From NCBI RefSeq assembly GCF_030272615.1, contig NC_081410.1:284515957-284579956 (forward strand): a DNA stretch of 64,000 nucleotides, read 5' to 3'. The DNA is from Cryptomeria japonica (Eukaryota > Streptophyta > Pinopsida > Cupressales > Cupressaceae). Made by a program: the position numbers and the translations under genes. The first letter of the stretch is position 1; every line of letters starts with the position of its first letter. The notes under the pieces were generated by a model. It saw only the letters and a program-made list of their open reading frames with translations, did not search any database and was not told the origin of the DNA. Below are positions 33,401 through 45,080 of the stretch, one piece after another.

Positions 33401-33530
33401 TTCTAAGATTTCATGTGACTTTTCTTCTTCAATTTTTATCATTTCATACATGTTTTTGATCTCACTTATAGTTGAGCATTTAACATGTCATATTCAAATA
33501 CCTTATTCAATCTATCATGTCTTTAAATAA
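30480..33530 (+). pseudogene. Element C polyprotein: disordered N-part, retropepsin, G-patch-like segment
   Basis: One frame of 1017 codons is interrupted only by TAA at 31203 and TAG at 32874. Residues 1 to about 480 are Ser/Pro/Asp-rich and low in structure; near 31640-31800 a 19-residue unit repeats three times (KPLFTIQGA, KPILVVQGGY, KPVITVQGGY). A protease follows: EYDLIEQLKTTPAKISLWDL, active-site-like TLVDNGSGLNVCSINLLHKM, and NLLLGRPWIHGMQAVPSTLH. After a Ser/Asp-rich stretch comes a G-patch-like segment around 33000-33150 (GYHGNGCGAHEQGMKVPLE). The last 60 residues are hydrophobic. D-N-G in place of D-S/T-G occurs in Tat-type proteases. There is no capsid, RT or integrase. Confidence 0.75.
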
Positions 33531-35045
33531 CATTAATGGCTATTATGTTTCTCATCATTATGTGACATTGGTAGCTCATTTACTGGGGGCTCATTGTCAT
33601 TCATGATGGTACAATTTCAAGTGCAATCATATTTTTTTTAAGCAACATAATAGCCTAATTTTCTTGTTCCTATGGGGACAAGAGTGATTTCATACATCTC
33701 TTCTTTTGCTTATGTCCAAATCTCTCCCTAGAAGATTGTGTAAGTCCTTCTCATTGTCCTTATCCTTGGGAGGCAATGATCTTTCCTTATTTTTATCTAA
33801 GGATCCACTTTTTCCTATTTTGTGGATGGTGTGGACTTTATTACTTGATGTTATTCCTTGTATGCATTTGTTGTTGTTTGTTCAAGGATTCTCTCTTACA
33901 AGAGGTGTAAGTCCTTGACTACAACCTCTTTTTCACTTGGTAAAATACATCCATAATGAATTCACTCTCCTAATTGGGTTAAAAAGAGCGTTATCCTCCA
34001 TTAAGAATCACTTTCACCTCGCAAAAGAAGGAAGTATTGCATTCTTATTCTCTTCTTTGTCTTATTCTAGAAGATGTTATAGTTTTTAGACAATTCCTCT
34101 CGGGGATAGGTATCTTTTGTACAAAGATCTCTTCTCCTGTAAGGATCTCTTTTACACATACTACAAGATATCCCTTTTCAACTATCTTATCCTTGCTTAA
34201 AGAGCGCAAAACTCTCTTGCTTGGATCTATGACATTGTTGCATTTTTGGGGTATCTTCTTTTGTAATAAAGGTAGGTATCCTTGTTCTACTTTTCTTATG
34301 ACATAAACATTACACTTTTTGAGCAATGGGTCATTCTCGGAACCAGAGCACAGACTCTTAGAGCGAGATGTCTCCATTTTTCTTTTATGCAAGGTGATTA
34401 TTCTCGGAACCAGAGCACAGACTCTTAGAGCGAGATGTCACACTTTTGTACTATACATATACAAGTTGTAGCATACTCGGGCATAGACTCCTATGAGATG
34501 CTTCTAACCTCACTTACACACACATGCACGAGGTTGAGTGGAACTAGCGGCATAAGGCTAGACTTTCTCACTCTCCTCCCTTACATGGATCACCTAGACA
34601 GACTCTAGGGGCTAGTTTTCCATGTCCTTTTCCCATGGATCACCTAGACAAGATCTAGGGGTGAGAAGTCCTTTTCCCATGGATTCTCCATTAGTTTTTG
34701 ATCTCATATCAAATCTTCTTGTGAGCATTTGTCATCAATATTCTTTAACAATTCAAAGTGGTAAACATGATACCCTGTTTCAACTCACTAAAATTAGCAA
34801 GCCGAAACAGGGGGGGCATATAGCTACCCTCGAATTTTCATCACCTTCCTTAGTAAGCATTAGGTGATTTTGTGATCTAACGTATGTTTTGTAGGGTACA
34901 GTTCCTAACTGTGTACTGCAGATACCGCTGGGGGCTTCGTTCGACAGACTTATGGATATATCCTTTTTCAAATAATGTTTACTTTTCTGTACTTTAGCTT
35001 GCATATGCACGTAGTGTTCATATGACCGCTAAAGTGGGGGCTAAA
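33531..35045 (+). other. Element C 3' non-coding region with internal repeats
   Basis: No gene seen; open frames lack motifs. A 40-bp unit beginning attctcggaaccagagc occurs at 34333-34372 and 34400-34439, with a decayed copy near 34473. A second pair, catggatcacctagacaRR, lies at 34585 and 34636. A G-rich run (acaggggggg, about 34806) and the purine run gctaaagtgggggctaaa just before the 3' LTR are polypurine-tract candidates. Confidence 0.6.
35028..35045 (+). promoter_or_regulatory. Polypurine tract of element C
   Basis: A purine-rich run with aaagtgggggctaaa directly abuts the 3' LTR start TGTAGCG at 35046. Confidence 0.65.
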
Positions 35046-36715
35046 TGTAGCGTCGTAAATTGTATGCACTTGCTAGGGTGGTACAATTTCACACCTAGTT
35101 TAGCACCCACCTTGGCGCATTTTGTATTTTGCATTGCATTTCCCCTTTAGCACTTAATTAATTAAATTAATTAGGTCTAAGGTCCTATTTTATCATCTCC
35201 TATATCATAAAGTTGGGCCCTTTTCATTAAAGCGTGCCCCTTTCATTTTATTCTTCCAATACATCATTCAATCAAAAACCCTAATTAGGTCCTATTTTGA
35301 ACTTGGGGGCTTGATTTCAGGGGTCAAAACATCTCAAAATCAGCTGTAACTTCGGGATTCTCTCTAAAATCATCATATCCGACGGCCCTAAAAATTTGGT
35401 GAAAAGTTGTCGGGACCGTGGTGCCCGGAGTTCAACATGGTCCTGGACATTTTTCCCGAAATTTTAGGAGTGTGATCCAATCATAAAATAAAGCTTAACC
35501 CCAAGAAATTGGTGGGATATTCAATCTCTAGGTCGGCCAAAAGTTGGAATTAAGACCTAGGGTTTCATATATAAGAGCTCTCTTTCTTCATTTGAAAGGA
35601 GGGGAATTTTGGCTTTCAAGGACCTTCTATGTAGCGAAAGAGCAGATCTTTGAAGACTTCAACAACATTCAACATCCTTCTATCAAGCATTCATCAATTT
35701 CATTCATTTAGGGCTTGGAAGACATTGAAGAACAATAGGAGATTACCGACTGAAGATTGGCTTGTACTCCTCCCTTGAGGGTTGGGTGTGATTTCATGTT
35801 GTTTTCATGTCTTTGCATAAGCTTCAATATATCCTTTATTCATGCTTTAGATCACTTTGCATCTTGATTTAGAGAATTTACATTATCATTTACAAGCAAT
35901 TAGGGTTTACTTTCTAGGTTGCTCTAGTTTGCTTACTTGCATTTAAGGACCTTGCACACACACTAGGTCTGCACACACAATACATTTTACAATACAACTT
36001 GGCTATTCGTGGAGGTGGAAATCACTGAAGCGAGGGTTTGACTAAGGCAAAACCCTATATAGCCACCCAAACACCTTTTCAGATATAAGTGCAGGTTTCA
36101 GGACTCAGACGATGCCGCAAGTTATAGATCCGGAAGAAGCAGACGGAGACCAAACAACACACCAAATCTCAAAGCAAAAGACCAGGATAGGGGCGTGGGG
36201 CGCCCTAGTCCTACCAGGACAGGGGCGCTGGGCACCCTGGTCCCTGGGACAGGGGCGTTGGGTGCCCTGGTCCTCCTGACAGACAACATTTTTAGCATTT
36301 TTGACAGCTTTTCCAGAGTGCAAAACAATAGTTTACGGAGCAGTTTCAGGGGCAGAATCAGGACAGTGGCACCCGCGCCCCCGTCTCGAACATTTTGAGT
36401 CAGATTTTAACTCTGGGTATGCATTTGCATTCTTGTCTTGTCCTTGTGTTTACAGCTTTCCATCATTTAAGTTCAATTCTGTAATCTTGTTATTAGTTCA
36501 TACTTGCACTTTGGGGTTAGGGATTGAACTTGCATCATTTCATCTTTCAATTACAACAAAGGAATAGAAATCCTAATAGGTAGCCCATGGCTCTCTCTTC
36601 CACAAGAAGAAGTAGCCAATTGTGTGATACCTCTAGGCTCTTTCGTATTCCACAAGTGTGTGGTTGAAAGTGAGATTAGGGCATGTTTGCTTAGTGTCAC
36701 TTTTTCTCCCACACA
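35046..36715 (+). repeat. Element C 3' LTR
   Basis: 1670 bp, same ends as the 5' LTR. It is 30 bp shorter because the minisatellite (36185-36280) has three units in place of four. Followed by the duplicated CTAAG. Confidence 0.92.
36185..36280 (+). repeat. 30-bp minisatellite, three units (3' LTR of C)
   Basis: Same unit as at 29758-29880, one copy fewer, with its own point changes (for example cctaccagg in the first unit). Confidence 0.9.
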
Positions 36716-36720
36716 CTAAG

Positions 36721-37165
36721 GAAAAAGTTTTTTATATGCAGAATTTGTTAAATGAATGTGATGATGTGAAGAAAGTTTTATCAGTGTGCATTAAGGAATT
36801 GACAGATTGTATCTGTAGTGCTAGCAGAGTCTATAGGTATTGTATCTCTTGGCTAGTAGCAATAGTAAAGCACAAAGCCAAAATTGATGGTATTCAAGAA
36901 GAACTAAGTACTTTGGGAAAATATTTTGATTTTATGGAAGATAAGGATGGTGAGTAGAGAAAAAGAATAAACTCTTTTTAGGCTGAACTCTTAAAGACTT
37001 TATAAGTATGTTTTGGAAAGTGAAAGAGATAATGGAAGCAAAGTTTGAGCACTTTTCAGCATTGCTTGGCAGTGCAGTTGAGTATGAGAAGAACCCATCT
37101 ACTCTGGACAATTTCTCCCATGCTATTAATCTGTTAGTGGAATGCATAAGCCTTTTTAGTTAGCA
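36721..37165 (+). pseudogene. Orphan ORF of element A, last part
   Basis: Continues the ORF split by element C: EKVFYMQNLLNECDDVKKVL, ELTDCICSASRVYRYCISWL, IDGIQEELSTLGKYFDFMED, a stop at 36957, then in another frame LKDFISMFWKVKEIMEAKFE and NPSTLDNFSHAINLLVECIS. It is helical and coiled-coil-like with regular Leu/Ile spacing. No domain recognised. 37166-37455 is non-coding up to the polypurine tract. Confidence 0.45.
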
Positions 37166-37455
37166 TTAAATTAGTCATAAATTCTTGGGAAGTTCTTCTT
37201 TTGGAGCTGAAGGAGAAATGCAAGCTCATCTTTTCGAAGAAGAGCAACTTAAGGTTTTATCTAGTTTGGTATTTAGTATTTGACATTTTTGAAGTTGTAT
37301 ATATGCATTGTTTTTTTTCTTTTCTTTTTCATCAAAGGCATCCTTTGTCCTTGATGTCAAAGGGGGAGAAAGGATTGATCTTTTTGGAGATAAATGAGTT
37401 AGGGGGAGTTGAGTTATATGCAAATATGTTTTGGATATGTTTTTTCATTAATGAG

Positions 37456-37467
37456 AAAGGGGGAGAT
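37456..37467 (+). promoter_or_regulatory. Polypurine tract of element A
   Basis: aaagggggagat immediately before the LTR start TGTTAG; identical to the tract of element B. A second aaagggggaga lies at 37366. Confidence 0.8.
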
Positions 37468-37747
37468 TGTTAGACTTGTGTGAATATTGTTGTCATTGAT
37501 GTCAAACCAGTTATTCAGTTTGGACCGGACAACATATGTAGTATATAGAGCTCAAATCTTTTATCTGGTTTGGTCTGAATCTTGTATATAGTTGGTTTGA
37601 GTAATTTTTCTATGAGCAGGTGATGTGCATTCTGGTATAGCTATTATATGTGATGCAACGAGGTATAGTTGATCTAATAGAGTGATTTCTAGAAGTTCTT
37701 TGTTAGTTATGTGTTGTAGAATTTTGAGTTGTGTTTACATTGGTCTT
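37468..37747 (+). repeat. Element A 3' LTR, truncated
   Basis: 280 bp match the start of the 5' LTR up to tttacattggtcttg; then the sequence changes to ttaggtcttaaatgtg. The missing ~1 kb is not found to the right, so this is a truncation or an insertion whose far end is unrecognised. Confidence 0.75.
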
Positions 37748-40700
37748 GTTAGGTCTTAAATGTGAACCCTTGTGAAATTCCTGAAAACTTAACACTTTTG
37801 AGGTAACATGGGAACAACCAAAGGTTGTGGGTGACTTATGGCTTGGTTGAACCTCCAAATTAAGTTGGTTCCTTCTTGAATACTTTACCTAAACTAAATA
37901 AAACTTAAAACTTGAAAGGAAAAGGGAAGAAGGATAACTTCTAAATGAAATGACTAAAAATCAAAATCAAGGTGATGCATCAAAATTAAACAAATAATGC
38001 TATTCCTTTTAGGCACAATGGAGCCAAAACATCAAGTTGTAGAATACAACCTTGAAGGAATAACCTTACATAATAGTGTTTCACAAGAAGGCTTTGATGA
38101 AGCAAAATCAAAAGGACATAATCACAACTGAAAAATTTCCAATCTATTATACAACTTATGGCCTATGTAGAGTAAACACTAACTTGAATAAGATGTAGAA
38201 ATGAAACATAAACTCAAGGTTTCTGAAAAAAACCACAAAAGCTAACATCGATCGATAGATTTCACACAAGATATAAATCACAAGGTAGATCCAAAGTCTG
38301 AAATATTATGCTCCGAATGCATCCAAGAAACAACTCTCTAAGAGATACAGAAAAAATCACAAGCACAATGTGAAGGACAGAATGTGTCACATCACCTAGG
38401 CTCCCCCTCCAATGAGTGACAAACAATCACTTATACAAAAGCTTCCCAAAATTCAAATTCAAATTTTGGCTCCAAGAATGGTGTGTTGTCATGAACTCCA
38501 AGCCTTCCCTTTAAATTGTGGACCTAACTAAAAGTAGACTTCCTCCAAACTGCTCAAGAAGTAACCTAATTGAAAACAACCTCTTGGGTCGAATTCAATT
38601 GAAAATCCCTCCAAAATAGGGATGAAACTGAAAGACTCAAGTAGTTAACCTCATAAAAATTCTATTTGACTGAACCTTCAACTACTTGGACTCTCTAATT
38701 GGACCCAAACTGCTAATTAGGTGGCCAAAACACTTACTCCAACTCCCACAAATTTGTAAAACTCCAAGATTCAAACTAAAACTTTAAAAGACAACTAAGC
38801 CTTGACTTGATTTCATCTCTTATCCTTTCCCACTTGGCACTGCTATTTTGCATTTCAAATTAATATTTATTTAAGGTGATTCATAGATATCACATGAATA
38901 AATATTTTACAAGTTTATAATACAAAACAAAGAAAATTTATAAACCCCCCCCTAAAAATATGACTTAAAAAATTAAGTGTTAATTAAACACTTATACATG
39001 AGCTACACGAAATTTTAAAAATAAGGCTTTGTTTATTTAGAAGAAAATAAAACACAAGCCATTATTTCATCGAGCACTTAGGGTTTGCAAAACCTAAGCA
39101 ACAAAGAAGGGTAAAAAGATGAAAAGATATTTCATGTTTTCATTAACTGCTTGATGTTTGAGGGCACCACCAAGGTAGTGCTAGGGTTTACAGATGAATC
39201 TTAATTTTTGGAGGTTGAATCTTTGTGCCTCTACTAAAGATTTACATTTGGTAATCTCTCTATGCTTCAGATTTGCATCTTTTATGAATGGTTTCATATA
39301 TCTTTTATGGTTTGTGATTGATGACCACAACTACCATGACTGTGTTTTGGTGTTTTGGTCATTTTATAGTTTTGCTTCTTTTGTGAAAGCTCTCAATATT
39401 GATCATTCCTTGAATATTGTTGGTTATTGTGTATTTCATAGCTCCATACATTTTATCTTGATTGGCTTTCTACCTTTCTTACTATATATGATTGTCATGA
39501 ATTACCTTGCTATCTTTGATTATTTATTATCTTTGATGCCTCTTCATGTTCTTAAGAACTCAAGTTGCTTATGGCAGTCCCTTTTGGAGAAGTTGTTGTA
39601 GTGAAAATATATCATACCATTGATATTTGACAGTGACTTAGGGTAATCCTTGTGTTTGAACTATTGGGATATTTCCATACTAGAGTTTGATGCCTTGGAA
39701 ACCACTATTGAGCTGACACTGTACCTAGAGATGTTGATTCATTATTGTAAAACACTGTCAATGTCCTTATTGATTGTTAACTATGGGTCTTTCAAATTCT
39801 TCTATAGACATTGTTGACTTTGATCTCGAGTGCATGAATTTCTCTTATGAGTCATATGATGAATGAGCTTTGTGACCATATGATTTTTATATTGTTTTGG
39901 TAGAAATATTGTTTACTCTCATGGTTATCTTGTTATTGTTGAGCTGGAGAGTGTTGATGTTCTTCTTTTCACTATGCTTTAGGACTATAAACTAAGATAG
40001 TCACTGCCTTTAACACTCACTGTCTTACATGAGAATGTGACTATCCTTTTCAAGGACTTGAGTTACTACCATAAATGTCTAGATTATGGTCATTAGCTGA
40101 GAAGTGTCTCGTTTGACATTGTATTTCAGTACCACTATCATATTTATAGATGTATAATTCACCATACACATAAATCCTCTTGACATTGACTATTATGGTT
40201 CTGATTCATGCACACTTAAGCTATATTATGGTGGTGATATGAGAAAAGACACTTCTCTATGATTTTATAACTAGTGTGACCCTGTGGCTGTCTTTTTTGG
40301 CTTTCAAGACTTTTATACATTAAAAGTTTTTACCCATTCACCTTCTTGATTGCAAACAATGTCACAATCTTGACTTACACATCCCCTTTTGATATTGTTT
40401 ACTCTCTTCATTGTGAATGCATTTTTGTGCACTATTTATTTTTCTCACAATGGTACTCATTGTCTTTACATTTTGACACTATCCTTTGGTGACCTTTGTA
40501 ATTGTGACTATGACTTATCCCCATGATAACCTAGCTATTATCAAACACTATTATATATTTTTATAATTGCAAATGTTCTTGTTATTCATGACATGAGTAC
40601 AGTAGTTGTCACTATAGCTATGTAGCTTTTCTGGTGACCTCTGTATAGACTGCCACCATGCACTGTGCATCTTTACATTAGTGATTATCAGTGATATCAC

Positions 40701-42859
40701 TGCCTTTCTAGACTGTCGAATACATCTTCATTACCTACATAGTGGCTGCTTTGGTATGCTATCTATCTTTATCTTCAAAACTCCATCACTGCTCTCTTGA
40801 TTGTATGTGTATGAATGCAAATCCTCTTTGAATAATTATAGGATCTCTATTTATCAATAATATTATTGCTCCTTATTTGAATTTTTGTTATAGCAAGTAC
40901 CACTGTGTTCAAGAATTGGATAAGTGATTGTATTCAGTGTGTCTAGCTTCTATAGGCTTGCAAGTTAGATAGATGCTACCCTCATTACTCTCACAATCCC
41001 TTTGACATACACTATACTTGTCTAAAGATTTGGTACAATACTGTCATAAATACCCTGTTGTAGCTTTAATTTTGTGAGATAATTGTTTATGGGTATATGT
41101 TGCACCTATGTCACCATTGTGACTTACTACTCTATTCTGAAACTGTATCATTGAGTTGATTGTTTTGAGGCTCATTTTGACTCTATAGGACTAAATCCAC
41201 CATCTTATCACTATGACCTAGTGCTATCAAGATATATAAGACTCTTAGAGCTCTATGACTGAGAAATGGTTGTCACTATGTGGCTGATTTGGACTGAGAT
41301 CACTAATGACTCTTCATTCTTTTAAGCTTGCTCATTATCCTTGTGCTCAATGCTTTATTTTAGTCTACCCATGATTGTATTTTGTATTCTTGATAAGGAC
41401 TATTTTGTGACTGTCACTAGCCTGAATGTCATCATTATTGAGACTCATTGTTCTGTGATTATTGTATTTCTGATCTTTCATTATTATTGTAACAAATACT
41501 AAAGTTGCTCTCTCTGATTAGGGACATTGTTTTGACTATAGTTTTGGTCTCATCACTTGGCTGCTCAAAACGTGAGATGTAACTTGGATTCTCTCATAAG
41601 TGGTTTTATATAGTAAGCTTAGGAAAGTTTAGGAAATCTTTAGTTATGGGTTCAGTGAACTTTCGTCAGCTTACTACATAACCCACTATGACACAAGCAT
41701 AAAAATGATTCATTTACAATTACTGATTTGATTGAAACAAAAGATTTCATGTGAAGTATACATATAAATTTAATGTTCCGTTATGCTTGATTCTTAGCAA
41801 TAACTAATCTGATTGGACTCTTCATTTTATGTAATGATGATGCACTGATTCTTTTCCCTCATGATCTTTGATTGTCTCTTGTTTACCAGGAGATGATGTA
41901 AGCACCACCATATGCATATCCTCTTAACCACCGATACTCAAAAGTGAAAGAATTTGTGAGGAGAATATGCATATGATGGTAATTATGCCATTGACTTGAT
42001 GACCAAAGGGTAGTTATAGGGACACAAATTCATGAGTGGGGCTCAACCCTTGTGGGAGCCTCATTTATTCCCATTCATACATGAAATCCAAGATTTGTAA
42101 CAATTTTTTCCTTGTTTGTGCACATGAAGCAAATTTGTTAAAAAAATAGTGACTCTCATGAGATGTATTATGATGAATAAGACCTTGCTTTTCTTTATGA
42201 AAACTCAAAGTAGATATTACTAGTATATGTGATAGAGGTTTATCATAATCAGTCATTGCTGAGATCTATTAGATCTAATTATCTTTTCTATCTATGTAGG
42301 TTTCAAGAGCTACTTGGAAGCAAATGGAGACCACAACTTGACACAATGCAGACATGACAGACACTCCAACCAGTCAAACAAGGTAATGTTTGGTTACCCT
42401 TGACCTCTCTTCCTTGGTTTTTAATAGTTGTTCTCTCTTTATATAGAAAAGAGTAAGGCCACTCTCATGACTTGTGTGAGAGATAAATTTAAGATTTAGT
42501 TGATTCCTTATGTATAAAAGATATAAAATCTTTTAAAGTTCAATACAAAAGAAATTTGATATTCCTTACTTGTAATTGTAATATTTTAATCTTTCAAAAC
42601 TGAATAATGGATAAGCTTAAAAGATGAACCTTTTTCTATAATGCATAATGCTTCAACTAAATTGAAACATAGTAAAAATTTAGTAACATCTTTGGTGACA
42701 TTTGTTGGATGTCTGTCTACTAGACACAAATAGTAGCCTTTATCCATTGGGTATAGAGTCAACTCTTGATACTGAAATGCAGATTTAAACATCCTTCACT
42801 CATTAACTATGAGCATGTGTATGAGTTATGACCCCGAGGAACACTCACTGGCATGGTTT
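37748..42859. other. 5.1 kb of unassigned AT-rich sequence
   Basis: No coding similarity is visible on either strand. The block may start as another LTR (TGTTAGGTCTTAAATG.. at the junction). From 39200 to 41700 words such as ctatgac, tgttgac, cactatg recur without clear period, and the 135-codon open frame at 39194-39601 is hydrophobic low-complexity sequence (FWSFYSFASF, HFILIGFLPFLLYM). A hairpin lies at 41904-41980. The right border is the start of element B. Confidence 0.5.
41904..41980. repeat. Inverted repeat with 22-bp arms
   Basis: accaccatatgcatatcctctt (arm 1, 41904-41925) pairs with 41959-41980 with three mismatches, all of the C/T or G/A kind, around a 33-base loop. The arms include the palindrome atatgcatat. 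Confidence 0.75.
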
Positions 42860-43898
42860 TGTTGGTATTTTGGATATGTTGATATGGTTTTTTCATTGAT
42901 GTCAACACTTATCAACTTTGGCAATGTTAACTAGAAAGCAAGTGACTTATGCACAATCACTGGTATCTTGTTCACCAGCAGGATATATTGTTCACTAGCA
43001 CTTGGAATGACAAGGAAAATACTTGGCCATGTTGAAGACATCATTTGGACACTTTGTCATGAAGATTTGTTCATTGGTATATTAGTGTTTGCATACTTGC
43101 TGTTACCAGCAAATAGGTCCAGGATAAGCACTGACAGACTTATCTATTCTAGACCAGCACAACATGCTATGGAGATGATTTATTAATGTTGTAAATACAT
43201 TAAGCTGACATGTTGAATCAAATATTGCATTGGTTATTGTTTTACTTGTAAATTGTTTTTATTGTAATATCTTTTGTAAAGTCAACCTATACATTTTGGT
43301 CCTAGGCTTCAGTATATATGTAAGATCTTATTTGATCAAAGTATAAGTGAGGAATGTGAATGAAGTAAGGTATATGCAAGAATAAGCAGAGCTATACACA
43401 TGGACATCATTTGAAGGTAGAAGGAAGGTTTTGTGAAGACATATCATAACTAAACCGGTATTGAATCCAGCATATGAAGATGCTATTTTGAGCAGTACAT
43501 CATTATTGGATATAACCATCCAATTGTAGTCAGTGTGACTCCTATTTGTGTTTGAGTAGTGAGCTCTAGGTGCTTGGCCTTTCTGCATGTGTAGACCCCC
43601 TATTGTATACACATACTATCTACAGTAGTATCATCTGATTGTGGGTAAGGTTTCCCACCATGGTTTTTCCCCTCACAGGGTTTCCATGTGCAAATATTGG
43701 TGTTATGTGTTGTGGATGTTATTGTCACTATGTTTCATGCATTAATCCTTACCGGTACTGCAATTAACTGATAAATTGTCTACTAGCATTAACTTTGGTT
43801 TACCAATATTAAGCATTAAGTTTGGTTAAGTTCTTTTTGGTTTGAATTTATTTGACAACTAATTCACCCCCCCTCGTAGTTGTCTCCGAGACCTAACA
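42860..43898 (+). repeat. Element B 5' LTR
   Basis: 1039 bp, aligned in full with 48473-49511. TATA-like word tatatatg at 43313-43320. Includes copia landmarks ggtttttcccctcacagg, ggtgttatgtgttgtgg and cccccctcg near the end. Confidence 0.93.
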
Positions 43899-43900
43899 AT

Positions 43901-43912
43901 TGGTATTAGAGC
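43901..43912 (+). promoter_or_regulatory. Primer-binding site of element B
   Basis: TGGTATTAGAGC, one change from the initiator tRNA-Met site, two bases after the LTR. Confidence 0.9.
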
Positions 43913-43955
43913 ATATTCCTCTTTTTGTAGATGTTTAACAGCTTGAGGAGATCCA

Positions 43956-45080
43956 ATGTCTTCTAACTATTTCAGGAAGGATAGTCCTAAACTTGATGGA
44001 ACCAACTATGGCATATGGAAGATCAGGATGGAGACAAATCTGAATTGCATTGGAAAGGACATTTGGGAAGTTACAAAGAATGACTATACTGCTCCTACTC
44101 CCAGTCAGCCTAATCCACCAACCTTAGGAAAAGATGAAGAAAATGATTCCAAAAGAAGAGAAACACTTTTGAGTGCATTATCATATTAGCAAATCATGGG
44201 ATTATCAGATAGATCTACTGCTAAAGCTATTTGGGACCATTTGGAAACATTGAATGAAGGAGATTCCACAGTCAAAATTGCAAAACTTGAAAGCTTCTGG
44301 GTAAGGTATGAAAATCTGAAAATGGAAGAAGATGAAAGGATTTCTGCTTTTATGGAAAGAATAAATGAAATTCTATTGGGTATAAAATGTTGTGGAGGAA
44401 CCTTAAGTGAAGATAAAATTGTTTCAAAAGTTTTAAGAGGATTGCCACCGACATAAAAAATGAAAGTTACTACTATAAATGAGTTAAGAATAATGCCTAA
44501 TACATCAATAACTAGAGACACATTGATTAGAAAACTTTCAGCTTTTGAAATTGAGGAATTTGGTCTTGTTGCTACTATAAAGATAGATTTAGCTTTTAAG
44601 GCATCAACATCATTTGCATCATCATCATTTGACAAGTCTGATTGGAAATCCTTTTATGCAAGAGAACATGAAGAAAGCAGGAGATAAAATGAAGAACTTG
44701 AAGCACTATTTAAAAGGAAAATGCCTAAAGGTCCAGTTGGAAGTAAGTATGAAGGTAAAGCACCCTTTAAATGTTTTAACTATAATAAGATTGGTCATAT
44801 GGTTTCAAGATACCCTAATAGACATGCAAGATTGAAAGAAGAAGCTAGAAGAACATACAAGCCTAACCCTCAATATCAAAGATACAGATTTAAGAAGAAT
44901 AAAGACAAGTCTTATTATCTTGTTGATGAAGGAGTCACTGATGATCCTGATGAGGATCCAACAAACAAAGGATGGGTCTTTATTGCTATAATAGAAGATC
45001 AACCAACACCTACTATTCAACTGGTAGAGCAGGCTCTGGCATCAAAAATTGAAGTTAAGGATGATTGGATCATTGATTCA
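43956..45080 (+). pseudogene. Element B gag and protease active site
   Basis: Starts MSSNYFRKDSPKLDGTNYGI then WKIRMETNLNCIGKDIWEV, a DUF4219-type N-terminus, followed by a UBN2 capsid segment (AKAIWDHLETLNEGDSTVKI, RYENLKMEEDERISAFMERI, KIVSKVLRGLPPT). A decayed CCHC knuckle (CFNYNKIGHMVSRYP, two Cys changed to Tyr) lies at about 44772. The protease motif WIIDSGSSHHMN is at about 45064, with the catalytic Asp-Ser-Gly intact. In-frame stops: 44187, 44454, 44685. Just after the protease motif a lost base and an added base form a compensating pair (about 45102-45135), giving a local TGA at 45120. Confidence 0.88.

Larger units (their letters stand above)
28618..36715 (+). mobile_element. Element C: Tat-like non-autonomous LTR element
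   Basis: 8098 bp with two LTRs (1700 and 1670 bp, TGTAGCGTCG .. CTCCCACACA) and a perfect 5-bp duplication CTAAG (28613-28617 and 36716-36720). The LTRs differ by a few percent, mostly C/T and G/A transitions, plus one minisatellite unit, so it is the youngest insertion in the window. The 4.7-kb inside holds one long frame (30480-33530) with a retropepsin and a G-patch-like segment and nothing resembling RT, RNase H, integrase or a capsid. The protease is clearly related to that of element D, which suggests origin from a Tat/Ogre-like gypsy lineage. It would have needed enzymes from an autonomous relative. Confidence 0.85.
24678..37747 (+). mobile_element. Element A: copia-type LTR element without visible pol, hosting element C
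   Basis: The 5' LTR (24678-25993) is followed by an initiator-tRNA-Met-like primer site, a gag-like region with zinc knuckles, an unidentified ORF, a polypurine tract and a 3' LTR cut short at 37747. Element C (28618-36715) sits in the middle. Without C the internal part is only about 3.4 kb and shows no protease, integrase or RT motif, so A looks non-autonomous, or lost pol before insertion. LTR ends (TGCTAGACTTG / TGTTAGACTTG .. TCTAACA), primer site and tract are of the same type as in element B. Stops are frequent; it is older than C. Confidence 0.7.

Noticed and set aside
39194-39601. 135-codon hydrophobic ORF
   Set aside because: Composition follows local T-rich, low-complexity DNA; no signal or transmembrane-family motif.
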